Positions 53,845 through 62,085 of a DNA stretch of 64,000 nt are shown piece after piece (positions within the stretch are counted from its first letter, which is position 1; each line of letters opens with the position of its first letter). The position numbers and the translations under genes are program-made. Under the pieces are notes generated by a model. That model was not told the origin of the DNA. It saw only the letters and a list, made by a program, of their open reading frames with translations, and searched no databases. The stretch lies in NCBI GenBank assembly GCA_964371055.1, contig CAYJLF010000002.1, positions 363,262 through 427,261 of the forward strand, written 5' to 3'. The DNA is from CAYJLF01 sp964371055 (GTDB taxonomy: Bacteria; Eisenbacteria; RBG-16-71-46; CAIMUX01).

Positions 53845-55073
53845 GAGCGCACGACGATGGACCCCGCCAAGAGCAGGAAGATCCAGTCGACCGGCTGGCG
53901 ATAGCGGGGCATATAAGCGACGATGTAATAGATGAGCGGAAAGGCCAGGAGCGGCGCCAGGAGCGCAGCACGCTGGCGGGCGGAGATCCGCGGGAAGCTC
54001 ACTACGGACCCGAGCAGGGCGAGGATGAGGAGCCCGATGTACGCGAGGGAGGTGGGTGACCGGTCCAGCGGGCCGCACCACCAGTGGACGAACCGTGACG
54101 CCGTCAGGCGGGCGAAGGTGCCTGGATGGGCGTTGATCCACGTCACGGCTTCGCGCCCTGCCTCGCGCATGTACTCGATTTCGCCCAGTTCCTGGACCCG
54201 ACGCACTTCCCGTTCGTCCGTGCGCGGGTGGCGGTGCCCGCCCATCCGGTCCATGGCGTCCATGGTGGCGGTGGCGCCGTCGTGATTGCCCATCCGCAGC
54301 TCCAGCCCGAGGTTGCTGCGCACGAAGAAGATCGCGTCGAGAGCCCGGTAGTTCCTCCAACCCCAAGGGAGGCAGGCGATCGACATGCCGAGTGCCAACA
54401 TCGCCAGGCAGCGCCCCGTCCGCCGATCTCTCCTCCACCATAACTCGAGGAGCATCCAGCCCAGCACGACCGGAAGGATGGCCGGCTGCACGTGAAAAGA
54501 GGCACCCGCGGCGATTCCCAGCAGGAGCGATCGCGCCCGCGGCTGGCGGGATGCGTGCCAGCGGGTCGCAAACGCCACCGTGAGGAGTGCGAGGGAGAGG
54601 GCCGCGAGGCCTTCACCATGCCCCGGCGACTCAGGCAGGAGGGCTCCAACCACGCCCGCGAACCACCCGGCCGCGGCGGTGAGCCCGAGGCGCGCGGCCG
54701 CCCAGGGCATGAGGCCCCACAACGAAGCGAAGATGATGGCATCCAGCAGCCAGACAAGGTAGCCGGCGGTCAGAGTCAGACCGAACAACCTGTAGATCAC
54801 TCCCTTGAGTAAAGGCGGGATCGGGGGGAGGTGAGAGGTCGGACCGGTGGGCAGCATGTACGGATCGGCGAACCGGCCCGTCTCGGCCAGCGACACGGCG
54901 ATCGCCTGGATCTCCCAGCGTGTGTGCGGCCGGACTTGCTCCTGCGGGGTCTTGCTCAGGAGAAGGATCTGGATCGGGAACGACAGCGCGAAGATGAAGA
55001 GAAACGCCCTTACCGGCCGGTGGGACGGTCGAGGAATGGAGCGTGGCCGGTGATCGGTGTCCCGCAGAGCCAT
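53784..55073 (-). CDS. Multi-pass membrane protein, GT-C/PMT-like glycosyltransferase candidate
   Basis: The 429-aa protein has a cytoplasmic N-terminus and about ten hydrophobic helices (for example FLFIFALSFPIQILLLS, AGWFAGVVGALLPES, TSLAYIGLLILALLGSVVSF). The pattern of an early periplasmic loop (AVSLAETGRFADPYMLPTGP) and a long loop after the eighth helix with W and R residues (WGWRNYRALDAIFFVRSNLGLELRMGNHDG) is seen in GT-C/PMT-like membrane glycosyltransferases. I cannot identify the donor or acceptor. The stop lies 61 nt inside the serpin gene on the opposite strand. Confidence 0.68.
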   Translation of the reverse strand: MALRDTDHRPRSIPRPSHRPVRAFLFIFALSFPIQILLLSKTPQEQVRPHTRWEIQAIAVSLAETGRFADPYMLPTGPTSHLPPIPPLLKGVIYRLFGLTLTAGYLVWLLDAIIFASLWGLMPWAAARLGLTAAAGWFAGVVGALLPESPGHGEGLAALSLALLTVAFATRWHASRQPRARSLLLGIAAGASFHVQPAILPVVLGWMLLELWWRRDRRTGRCLAMLALGMSIACLPWGWRNYRALDAIFFVRSNLGLELRMGNHDGATATMDAMDRMGGHRHPRTDEREVRRVQELGEIEYMREAGREAVTWINAHPGTFARLTASRFVHWWCGPLDRSPTSLAYIGLLILALLGSVVSFPRISARQRAALLAPLLAFPLIYYIVAYMPRYRQPVDWIFLLLAGSIVVRSYPTGLVTRPRKITDRVTWS

Positions 55074-55400
55074 CTTGCCCTCGCGCGAAGCTTCCGATGC
55101 GGATTCGAGAGGATCGGCTGCGCGCGCGGCGCGAGACTCGCCTCCCCTCGACCGGGTGACGACGATTGTGGGTGATCCACGGACCAGCCTTCAAGCATCC
55201 GGGTACTCCCGGGGGGCCGGTCAGCGCAAAATCCTGAGATCTGGCGACTCCGTGACGGCCGGGGGGGCCGCATGGGGCTCTGGAGGGGTGGATCTCGGTG
55301 CTGGAACGGGTTCCACCCCGCAGGGTATACTCCTCTGTGACGCGCGACGGAACCGCCGCGCGTTCGTGTACCCGGACGAGCGCAGGAGATCCCGACGTCG
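55074..55400. other. 327-nt leader region of the metal-efflux operon
   Basis: No gene is visible. It contains a promoter candidate with overlapping inverted repeat (55302-55331) before the small Cys-rich protein gene. The left end is probably the promoter area of the minus-strand membrane protein. Confidence 0.5.
55302..55331 (+). promoter_or_regulatory. Promoter candidate with operator-like inverted repeat for the czc-type operon
   Basis: TGGAAC-GG-GTTCCA (55302-55315) is a perfect 6-bp inverted repeat. The -10-like TATACT (55326-55331, 5/6 match) lies 10 nt further, so the repeat covers the -35 position. This is a common arrangement for metal-responsive regulators. No regulator gene is seen nearby. 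Confidence 0.45.
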
Positions 55401-55973
55401 ATGGTCTTTGGATACCGGAGAGCGAAGAGAAGGCGCCCCTCCGCCGGCATCCTCCTGGCAGCCGGGGCGGGACTGATCGCGCTTCTGAACGCGGGTTTCT
55501 CCGGGCATTCCTTCGTGCTCTGCCGGCAGGCGGAGACGGCCGCGATCGAGACGCTCTGGGCGGGATGCGCCGGGGCACAGGCGGCCGAAAGGATTTGTGC
55601 GCCGGTTGGTGCATGTCTGGTCGGGCCGCGTACGCTCGTGTCTCATACCCCTCAGGTTCCTCCTGGATCAGGATGCCAGGCTGATGTTGCCCCGGGAGAC
55701 CCCGAGGCCGCGCTCGGAGTGCCCGGGACCGCTTGTGCCTGCGCGCTGGATGCTCCCTGCCGGGAATCGAGTTGTGACGATATCCCGGTCGGGACCAGTG
55801 CGGTGCCCGTGACGGGAGCCTCAGCGCCGGATGCTCTGTCGCTCCTCTGCTCGGCGCTGGATGCGGCGGTGGACCGCGCTGGTTCCGCGCGCTCGGCGTC
55901 CCTCTTCGACTCCCCGCCGGGGGTCGGCGGCTTCTCTCTTGCCCTGGCTCGAACCTCCGTCCTCCTGATCTGA
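55401..55973 (+). CDS. Cys-rich exported protein leading the metal-efflux operon
   Basis: The 190-aa protein begins at ATG 55401 with a membrane/signal segment (GILLAAGAGLIALLNAGFSG). The remainder has about nine cysteines (FVLCRQAETAAIETLWAGC, ERICAPVGACLVG, GTACACALDAPCRESSCDD). Small proteins with an LCxxx...C pattern and a signal segment often precede CzcCBA/CusCBA genes, but no name is established for this one. The Cys content suggests a metal-binding role or a disulfide-stabilised domain. The C-terminus is Ala/Ser-rich. It ends 82 nt before the TolC-type gene. Confidence 0.68.
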   Translation: MVFGYRRAKRRRPSAGILLAAGAGLIALLNAGFSGHSFVLCRQAETAAIETLWAGCAGAQAAERICAPVGACLVGPRTLVSHTPQVPPGSGCQADVAPGDPEAALGVPGTACACALDAPCRESSCDDIPVGTSAVPVTGASAPDALSLLCSALDAAVDRAGSARSASLFDSPPGVGGFSLALARTSVLLI

Positions 55974-56055
55974 TCGCGTCTCCCCCCCCTCGATTCTCAC
56001 TCGATCACGATCGGATCGAGCGTGGCTTTGCGGCCGCGCCGGATGGAGTTACGCC

Positions 56056-57348
56056 ATGGTTCCACCTGCCGCCCTCATCACGGGCGTCGTCCTCTTCGCC
56101 CTCGCGAGCAGTGAGGTGCGCGCCGCGCCGGCGCCTCCGGAGGTGCGGGCGGACGGCATCAGCGCGTTTGTCCTGACGCTGGACGAGGCCCGGCGCCGTG
56201 CGCTCGCCTCCAACCCCGAACTGCTGCTCCTCGAGACAGAGGTCGACGCCGCCCGTGCCACGCGGCGTGCGCTCGTCGCCTGGGCGAATCCCGAAGTCGG
56301 AGTCGAACTCGAGAACTTCGGCGGAGACCTCGACCGCTGGAATGACTCGGAGACGACCTGGAGCGTGACGCAATCGCTCGGAAACCCCGGAGGATGGCTG
56401 GCCCGTCGCCGTCTGGGCCAGGTGGAGATCCAACTCGCGCGCGAGCAGTTCGAGGCGGGAAGGTTGGACCTTCTGGCCGAGGTCGAGCGCCGCTACGGCG
56501 CCGCGCTCGCCGCCGCGGGACGACTTCAGGTCGCGATCGAGGGGCGGGAGATCGCCGATACCCTTCTTCTCGCGGTGCGGGCCCTTTCCGACGCCGGCGA
56601 GGTTTCGCCGATCGAAGTGGAGCGGATGCGGACCGAGCGAGCGCGAGCCGGCGCACGTCTCTCGACGCTGGAGGGGGAGGCGCATCGCGCGTGCCTGGAA
56701 CTGGCGTGGCTCTGGGGGGACTCCGCGGTCTCGTTCGACGGAATGGAAGGATCGCTCGACGCCGCGGCTCCTCTGCCGGATCCCGCTGAAGTGCGCACCC
56801 GACCGCCGGCGCGATCCGATCGCGCGCGACTGGAGACGGCGGTGATGCGGGCGCGGGCCGAGGCCGGATTGGCCGCGGTGGCCTGGCTGCCGTCGTTCGA
56901 GGCGGGGGCCGGGCTCCGGCGATTCAACGAGAGCGGCGATCGGGCCTGGACCGCTTCTCTCGGGCTGTCGCTTCCGCTCTTCGACCAGGGGCAGGGGGAG
57001 CGGAGGGGGAGAGAGGCGCGCGTGCGGGCCGCCGAGATCGAACTCCGCTCAGGCCTGGCACGGGCGCGGTCGGAACGAGAAGCGGCCTGGGCTGTGCTCC
57101 AGGCGACCGACGAGGCGTCGCGCGGCATGCGGGACGAAGCGTTGCCGGCGGCGCGAGCCGCCTTCGAGGCGGTGCAGGAAGGGTACCGCCGCGGAAAGTT
57201 CGGTCTGGTCGACCTGCTCGATGCGCGGCGCGCGTGGCTGGAGACGCGCGAGGAGTCGCTCGAAGCCGATCTGGCCCGGTGGAACGCGCGCGTGGAACTG
57301 GAACGGTCGCTCGGAGCATCTCTCCGGGACGCGGCCGGAGAGGAATGA
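56056..57348 (+). CDS. TolC/CzcC-type outer membrane efflux protein
   Basis: The 430-aa protein starts at ATG 56056 with a signal peptide (ALITGVVLFALASSEVRA). Two OEP repeats are visible: LDEARRRALASNPELLLLETE with WANPEVGVELENFGGDLD, and the LETAVMRARAEAGLAAVAWLPSFE/FGLVDLLDARRAWLETREE half. It forms the outer membrane channel of a tripartite pump. The order C-B-A matches metal-efflux (Czc/Cus) operons. The next gene begins 4 nt after its stop codon. Confidence 0.92.
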   Translation: MVPPAALITGVVLFALASSEVRAAPAPPEVRADGISAFVLTLDEARRRALASNPELLLLETEVDAARATRRALVAWANPEVGVELENFGGDLDRWNDSETTWSVTQSLGNPGGWLARRRLGQVEIQLAREQFEAGRLDLLAEVERRYGAALAAAGRLQVAIEGREIADTLLLAVRALSDAGEVSPIEVERMRTERARAGARLSTLEGEAHRACLELAWLWGDSAVSFDGMEGSLDAAAPLPDPAEVRTRPPARSDRARLETAVMRARAEAGLAAVAWLPSFEAGAGLRRFNESGDRAWTASLGLSLPLFDQGQGERRGREARVRAAEIELRSGLARARSEREAAWAVLQATDEASRGMRDEALPAARAAFEAVQEGYRRGKFGLVDLLDARRAWLETREESLEADLARWNARVELERSLGASLRDAAGEE

Positions 57349-57352
57349 ACTC

Positions 57353-58825
57353 ATGACCTATCGACCTGAACCTCGATCGTTGCTTCCGGTCCTCGTCCTC
57401 TCGGCGGTCGTCGCATTGCTCGGCTGTGGACGGAAGGATGACCCGACTCCGGCGACCGCTGCCCCGGCGTCGACGGAAGCCGCTTCCGCGGATGCCTGTT
57501 GCCCGCCCGAGGCGGTGGCGCCCGCCGTCGATCCCGCGGGGGACGATCACGCGGGGTACGATCACGGCCCGGTGGTCGTCGACGACGACCACGCGGAACC
57601 TGAGCACGGTTCCGCCGATGACGATCATGCGGGGCATGATCACGGGGGACCGAGCGACCTCGACTCATCTCCCCAGGAGCTGCTCGCGCGCCGCTGCGAG
57701 CATGACATCGAGACCTTTGCCTGTGACGAGTGCCGCTACGAAGTGGGCGTCGTGAAGGCGGATCGCGCGTTGTTCGATTCCGGGCGCCTTTTCGAGTTGT
57801 CGTCCGCGGTGCGGCGGCCCCGGACCGAAGGACGGCGCCTCAACGGCGAGGTGCGGCTGGATGAGTCCGGCTCGGCGTGGATCACTCCTCGGGCTTCCGG
57901 CGTCGTCCGGCGGATCCAGGTCGATCTCGGTTCCCGGGTACGTCGAGGCCAGGTCCTCTTCGAGGTCGAGAGCGGAGAGTTCGCGGCGGCTCGGGCCGAG
58001 TATCTCCGTGCAGGGGCCGCGCTGACGGCCGCGGAGGCGTCGTTCGCCCGGGAATCCGAGCTGTTCGAACGCCGGGTCTGCCCCAAAAAGGACCTGATCG
58101 AGGCGCAGTCGGCCCGCGACGAAGCGCGTGCCTCAGCCCGCGCGGCGGAGGAGATCCTGCGACAGTTCGGGTTGAGCTCCTCAGCGATCGCCTCCCTCTC
58201 GGAGGAGGGTGCGGTCGCGACGCCGGCCTGGATGCCGGTCACCGCCCCCTTCGACGGTACGATCCTCGACCGCGCGCTCAGCGTTGGAGCGACCGTGGTA
58301 TCAGGCGATCGACTGCTGCTCCTGGGAGACCTCGCGCGCGTGTGGGTGGTCGCCTCGGCACACCAGGATGATCTCGCCGGACTCCTCGACGGCGGAGAAG
58401 GTCGTCGCGCGATGGTCACGGTCCAGGCCTATCCCGGACGCTCGTTCCCGGGGCGGGTCGAGCGGATCAGCGGTGTGCTGGACGAACAGACGCGCACGGC
58501 GTCGGTCCGGGTGGTGGTCGACAACCCGCAGGGGCTTCTGCGCCCGGGGATGTTCGCCCGGGTCGAAGTGATGGGGGGCGACGGCGGCGACGCGCTGGCG
58601 GTGCCCTCCGAGAGCGTGCTGGAAGATGAGGGACGCACCTTTGTCTTTGTGCCGGTCGAGGAGCCCTACTTCATCCGACGGCCGGTCGTGGCGGGTCCCT
58701 CGCGTGACGGCTGGACCGAGATCGCAGCGGGGCTGCAACCGGGGCAGCCGGTGGTCGGGCGCGGGGCCTTTCTCATGAAATCGGATGTTCTGCGGTCGAA
58801 GATGGGCGCTGGTTGTGCGGACTGA
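57353..58825 (+). CDS. CzcB/CusB-type periplasmic adaptor with His-rich metal-binding N-terminus
   Basis: The 490-aa product starts at ATG 57353, 4 nt after the czcC-type stop. It has a lipobox (VVALLGC) and an acidic, His-rich segment (DDHAGYDHGPVVVDDDHAEP, then HDHGG) likely to bind metal. This is followed by the conserved motif CEHDIETFACDECRYEVGVVK seen in metal-efflux adaptors. The rest is a classic membrane-fusion protein: barrel-sandwich half (GVVRRIQVDLGSRVRRGQV), coiled-coil hairpin (~260-320) and beta-barrel (FEVESGEF and VTAPFDGTILDRAL). Confidence 0.92.
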   Translation: MTYRPEPRSLLPVLVLSAVVALLGCGRKDDPTPATAAPASTEAASADACCPPEAVAPAVDPAGDDHAGYDHGPVVVDDDHAEPEHGSADDDHAGHDHGGPSDLDSSPQELLARRCEHDIETFACDECRYEVGVVKADRALFDSGRLFELSSAVRRPRTEGRRLNGEVRLDESGSAWITPRASGVVRRIQVDLGSRVRRGQVLFEVESGEFAAARAEYLRAGAALTAAEASFARESELFERRVCPKKDLIEAQSARDEARASARAAEEILRQFGLSSSAIASLSEEGAVATPAWMPVTAPFDGTILDRALSVGATVVSGDRLLLLGDLARVWVVASAHQDDLAGLLDGGEGRRAMVTVQAYPGRSFPGRVERISGVLDEQTRTASVRVVVDNPQGLLRPGMFARVEVMGGDGGDALAVPSESVLEDEGRTFVFVPVEEPYFIRRPVVAGPSRDGWTEIAAGLQPGQPVVGRGAFLMKSDVLRSKMGAGCAD

Positions 58826-58829
58826 ACCA

Positions 58830-61800
58830 ATGAACTCGTTCATCTCCCTGATCCTCGAACGCCGCTGGGCCACCCTCGCCCTCGGCGCCCTCCTGGCCCT
58901 CCTGGGGGTCGTGGCGTGGACGCGCCTGCCGATCGACGCCTTTCCCGATGTGACCAACATCCAGGTGATGGTGCTGTCCCAGGCGGAAGGGCTCTCGGCC
59001 GAGGAGGTCGAGCAACGCATCACCGCGCCGATCGAACAACAGATGGGCGGACTGCCGAAAGTGAGGCAGGTGCGGTCCCTCTCGCGGGCCGGGCTCTCGC
59101 AGGTCGTGGTCGTGTTCGAGGACGCGGTCGATCCGTACTTTGCGCGGCAGGTCGTCTTCGAGCGGCTCACGGCGGCGCGCGAGTCCTTGCCCGAGGGGGT
59201 CGAGCCCGAACTGGCGCCGCTCAGCACCGGTCTGGGCGAGATCTTCCAGTACACCGTCGAGGGAGACAGCCTCGACGCGATGGAACGGCGAACGCTGCAG
59301 GATTGGTTGATCGCCCCGCAACTCCGGGCCCTGCCCGGCGTGACCGAGGTGAACAGCTTCGGCGGATACGCCCGGCAGGTCCACGTGACGGTCGATCCGC
59401 GACGCCTGCTCGAGTACGACCTCACCCTGCGCGAAGTGGTGGACGCGGTCCGCGCCAGCAACGCCAACGCCGGGGCCGGGTTCATCCTGAAGGGCTGGGA
59501 GCAGTTCTATGTCCTCGGCCGGGGGATCGTGGGGTCGCCGGAAGAGCTCGGAGAGGTGGTCCTCAAGGTCGAGCGGGGCACGCCGGTCCTCCTCCGTGAC
59601 GTGGCCGAGGTCGGGATCGGCGCGGCGACCCGACAGGGCGCGGTGACGCGTGACGGGCGGGGTGAGACGGTCGCCGGCATGGTCATCATGTTGCGGGGAG
59701 AGAATGCCCGGACCGTGGTCGAGAGGGTCAAGGCGGCGGCGGGCCGGATCGAGGCGGCCCTGCCGGCGGGGGCCCGGCTGAACGTCTTCTACGATCGGAC
59801 CGAGCTGATCGAGGCGTGTCTTCGGACCGTGATGGATGCGCTGCTCGAGGGGGGCATCCTCGTCATCCTGATCCTCTTCCTCTTTCTGGCCGAGTTCCGC
59901 ACCGCGCTGATCGTGGTGATCTCCCTGCCGGTCACCTTCCTCTTCACCTTCCTGCTCATGCGCGGCAGCGGGCTCACCTCGAACCTGATGAGCGTCGGCG
60001 GCCTTGCCTTCTCGGTGGGAATGGTGGTCGATGCCACGATCGTCGTGGTGGAGAACGCGCGGCGACACCTGGCGGAGGCGGGGCCCGGCGCCGATCGGAT
60101 CGCCGTGGTGCGACAATCGATCCTCGAGGTCGCGCGACCCGTCGCTTTCTCCGTGCTCGTGATCGCGCTCGTGCTCGTGCCTCTCCTTACGCTGCAGGGG
60201 ATCGAGGGGAAGATGTTCCGCCCGCTGGCGCTGACGATGCTGTTCGCCCTGCTGACTTCGATCGTGGTCGCGCTGACGGTGGTCCCGCCGCTCTCGGCGC
60301 TCGTGCTCTCCTCGCGGAGAGAACGCGAGTTCGGCTTCGTGCGCCGGTTCCACCAGGGATACCTGCGCCTCCTCGAGCGGTCGATCGCACATCCGCGGCG
60401 CACCCTCGCGATCGCGATTCTGGTGCTGGCGGCCTGCGGCGCGCTGGCGCCGCGGCTCGGAACCGAGTTCATTCCGTATCTCGACGAGGGATCGATCGCG
60501 ATCAATGTCGTCCGGCTGCCCAACGCGTCGCTCGAGGGCTCGGTGGCGGTGGCGCAGGAGATGGAGCGCCGCCTGCTGACCTTCCCCGAGGTGGAGACGG
60601 TCGTGACCAAGACCGGGCGGGCGGAGATCTCCGAGGATCCGATGGGGCCGGAACAGAGCGACGTCTTCATCACGCTGAAGCCCCGCCGGCAGTGGAAGAG
60701 CGGTCGCGACAAGCAGGAGTTGATCGCGGCCATCGAGCGGGAGTTGGTGGCGATCCCCGGCATCCGCCTCTCCATCTCGCAACCGATCGCACTTCGGGTC
60801 AATGAGCTGATCTCGGGAGTGAAGAGCGACCTGGCGGTCAAGATCTTCGGCCCCGACCTCGAGCTGTTGAAGGGATACGCCGACGAGGCGGCGGCGGCCA
60901 TGGGTGGAGTGCGGGGAGCGACCGATGTGAAGGTCGAGCAGGTCACCGGGATGACCGATGCCGTGATCGATCTGGATCGCTCCGCGCTGGCGCGGCACGG
61001 AATCAGCGTGGCGGACGTGCACGAGGTGCTGGAGATGGGGGTCGCGGGGGGCGAGGTCGGTTCCTGGCTGGACGGCCAGCAGCGGGTGCCGATCCTGCTC
61101 CGTTTTCCGGAGGAGGAGCGCGGCGACCTCGAGTCGATCGGTCGGTTGCTGGTCGCGGCGCCGTCCGGAGCGCGTGTGCCGATCGTGGAGCTGGGCCGGA
61201 TCGGGCTGCGCGAGGGGCCGGCGCAGATCAGCCGCGAGAAGGGCATGCGCCGCGTGGTGGTGGAGGCGAACGTGCGGGGACGCGACCTCGGCGGATTCGT
61301 CGGCGAGGTGCGGGAACGACTGACCGCTCTCGAGGGTTCGCTGCCGCCCGGGTACTTCGTCGAGTACGGCGGGCAGTTCGAGAACCAGGAGCGGGCGATG
61401 CGGCAACTGGCCTTCGTGGTTCCCACCGTGCTCCTCCTGGTCCTCTTCCTCCTCTACTCGGCGCTCGGATCGATGCGGAACGCGGGCTTGGTCCTCATCA
61501 ACCTGCCGTTCGCGCTCGCCGGCGGCGTGGCGGCCGCCGTCGCGTTCCGCATGCACCTCTCCGTGTCGGCGGCGGTCGCCTTCATCGTGCTGATCGGGGT
61601 GGCGGTCCAGAACGGCGTGGTCCTGCTGGCGTTCTACCGGCAGCTGCGCCAGAGCGGTCTCGGCGTGCACGCGACGGCGATCGAGGGGTGTCGCCTCCGG
61701 TTCAAACCTCTCTTCATGACCGCGCTCACAAGCTTCATCGGCCACCTCCCGATGCTCTTCGCCGTCGGTTCCGGAGCTGATATCCAAAAGCCGTTGGCGG

Positions 61801-61904
61801 TCGTCGTGATGGGCGGCATCGTCACCTCCACCCTCCTGACCTTGATCGTGCTTCCTGTCGTGTGGGTGTTGGTGGAAGGGAAGGACAGAACGGTCGAAGC
61901 ATGA
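58830..61904 (+). CDS. RND-type heavy-metal efflux pump (CzcA/CusA family)
   Basis: The 1024-aa protein begins at ATG 58830, 4 nt after the adaptor stop. It has twelve predicted helices and two large periplasmic domains, full length for the family. Landmarks: SLILERRWATLALGALLALL, AFPDVTNIQVMVLSQAEGLS, GLPKVRQVRSLSRAGLSQV, and the TM4 charge motif SVGMVVDATIVVVENARRHL. The TM4 motif keeps the Asp and Glu of the proton relay, but the first Asp of CzcA is Ser here, a pattern closer to CusA. The DPMGPEQSDVFITLKP segment instead resembles Czc-type proteins. The metal (Cu/Ag versus Zn/Co/Cd) is therefore ambiguous. Confidence 0.92.
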   Translation: MNSFISLILERRWATLALGALLALLGVVAWTRLPIDAFPDVTNIQVMVLSQAEGLSAEEVEQRITAPIEQQMGGLPKVRQVRSLSRAGLSQVVVVFEDAVDPYFARQVVFERLTAARESLPEGVEPELAPLSTGLGEIFQYTVEGDSLDAMERRTLQDWLIAPQLRALPGVTEVNSFGGYARQVHVTVDPRRLLEYDLTLREVVDAVRASNANAGAGFILKGWEQFYVLGRGIVGSPEELGEVVLKVERGTPVLLRDVAEVGIGAATRQGAVTRDGRGETVAGMVIMLRGENARTVVERVKAAAGRIEAALPAGARLNVFYDRTELIEACLRTVMDALLEGGILVILILFLFLAEFRTALIVVISLPVTFLFTFLLMRGSGLTSNLMSVGGLAFSVGMVVDATIVVVENARRHLAEAGPGADRIAVVRQSILEVARPVAFSVLVIALVLVPLLTLQGIEGKMFRPLALTMLFALLTSIVVALTVVPPLSALVLSSRREREFGFVRRFHQGYLRLLERSIAHPRRTLAIAILVLAACGALAPRLGTEFIPYLDEGSIAINVVRLPNASLEGSVAVAQEMERRLLTFPEVETVVTKTGRAEISEDPMGPEQSDVFITLKPRRQWKSGRDKQELIAAIERELVAIPGIRLSISQPIALRVNELISGVKSDLAVKIFGPDLELLKGYADEAAAAMGGVRGATDVKVEQVTGMTDAVIDLDRSALARHGISVADVHEVLEMGVAGGEVGSWLDGQQRVPILLRFPEEERGDLESIGRLLVAAPSGARVPIVELGRIGLREGPAQISREKGMRRVVVEANVRGRDLGGFVGEVRERLTALEGSLPPGYFVEYGGQFENQERAMRQLAFVVPTVLLLVLFLLYSALGSMRNAGLVLINLPFALAGGVAAAVAFRMHLSVSAAVAFIVLIGVAVQNGVVLLAFYRQLRQSGLGVHATAIEGCRLRFKPLFMTALTSFIGHLPMLFAVGSGADIQKPLAVVVMGGIVTSTLLTLIVLPVVWVLVEGKDRTVEA

Positions 61905-61964
61905 TCTTGTTGGTTTTCAACTGGTTACAGGATACGGACGGGATGGGAAGTTCTGTTGAAGCAG

Positions 61965-61980
61965 TAGATCTCAAGATCTA
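61965..61980. promoter_or_regulatory. Inverted repeat TAGATCT-CA-AGATCTA upstream of the HAMP receptor gene
   Basis: Seven-base perfect arms with a 2-nt centre lie 60 nt after the efflux pump stop and 106 nt before the receptor start. AT-rich compared with the surroundings. Possible operator or weak terminator of the pump operon. Confidence 0.35.
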
Positions 61981-62085
61981 TTGAGACTGAGACGAACAAC
62001 ATCACCGGCGGTTCTTCAGGGGATTGCCGGGGAGTGACGCGAGACGTGCGGACACGAGCCGGTCGGAACTGCCGTGGGGGGCAGC

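Noticed and set aside
58773..61787. A 1004-codon minus-strand frame opposite the RND pump
   Set aside because: It is an H/R/D-rich shadow of the CzcA/CusA gene.
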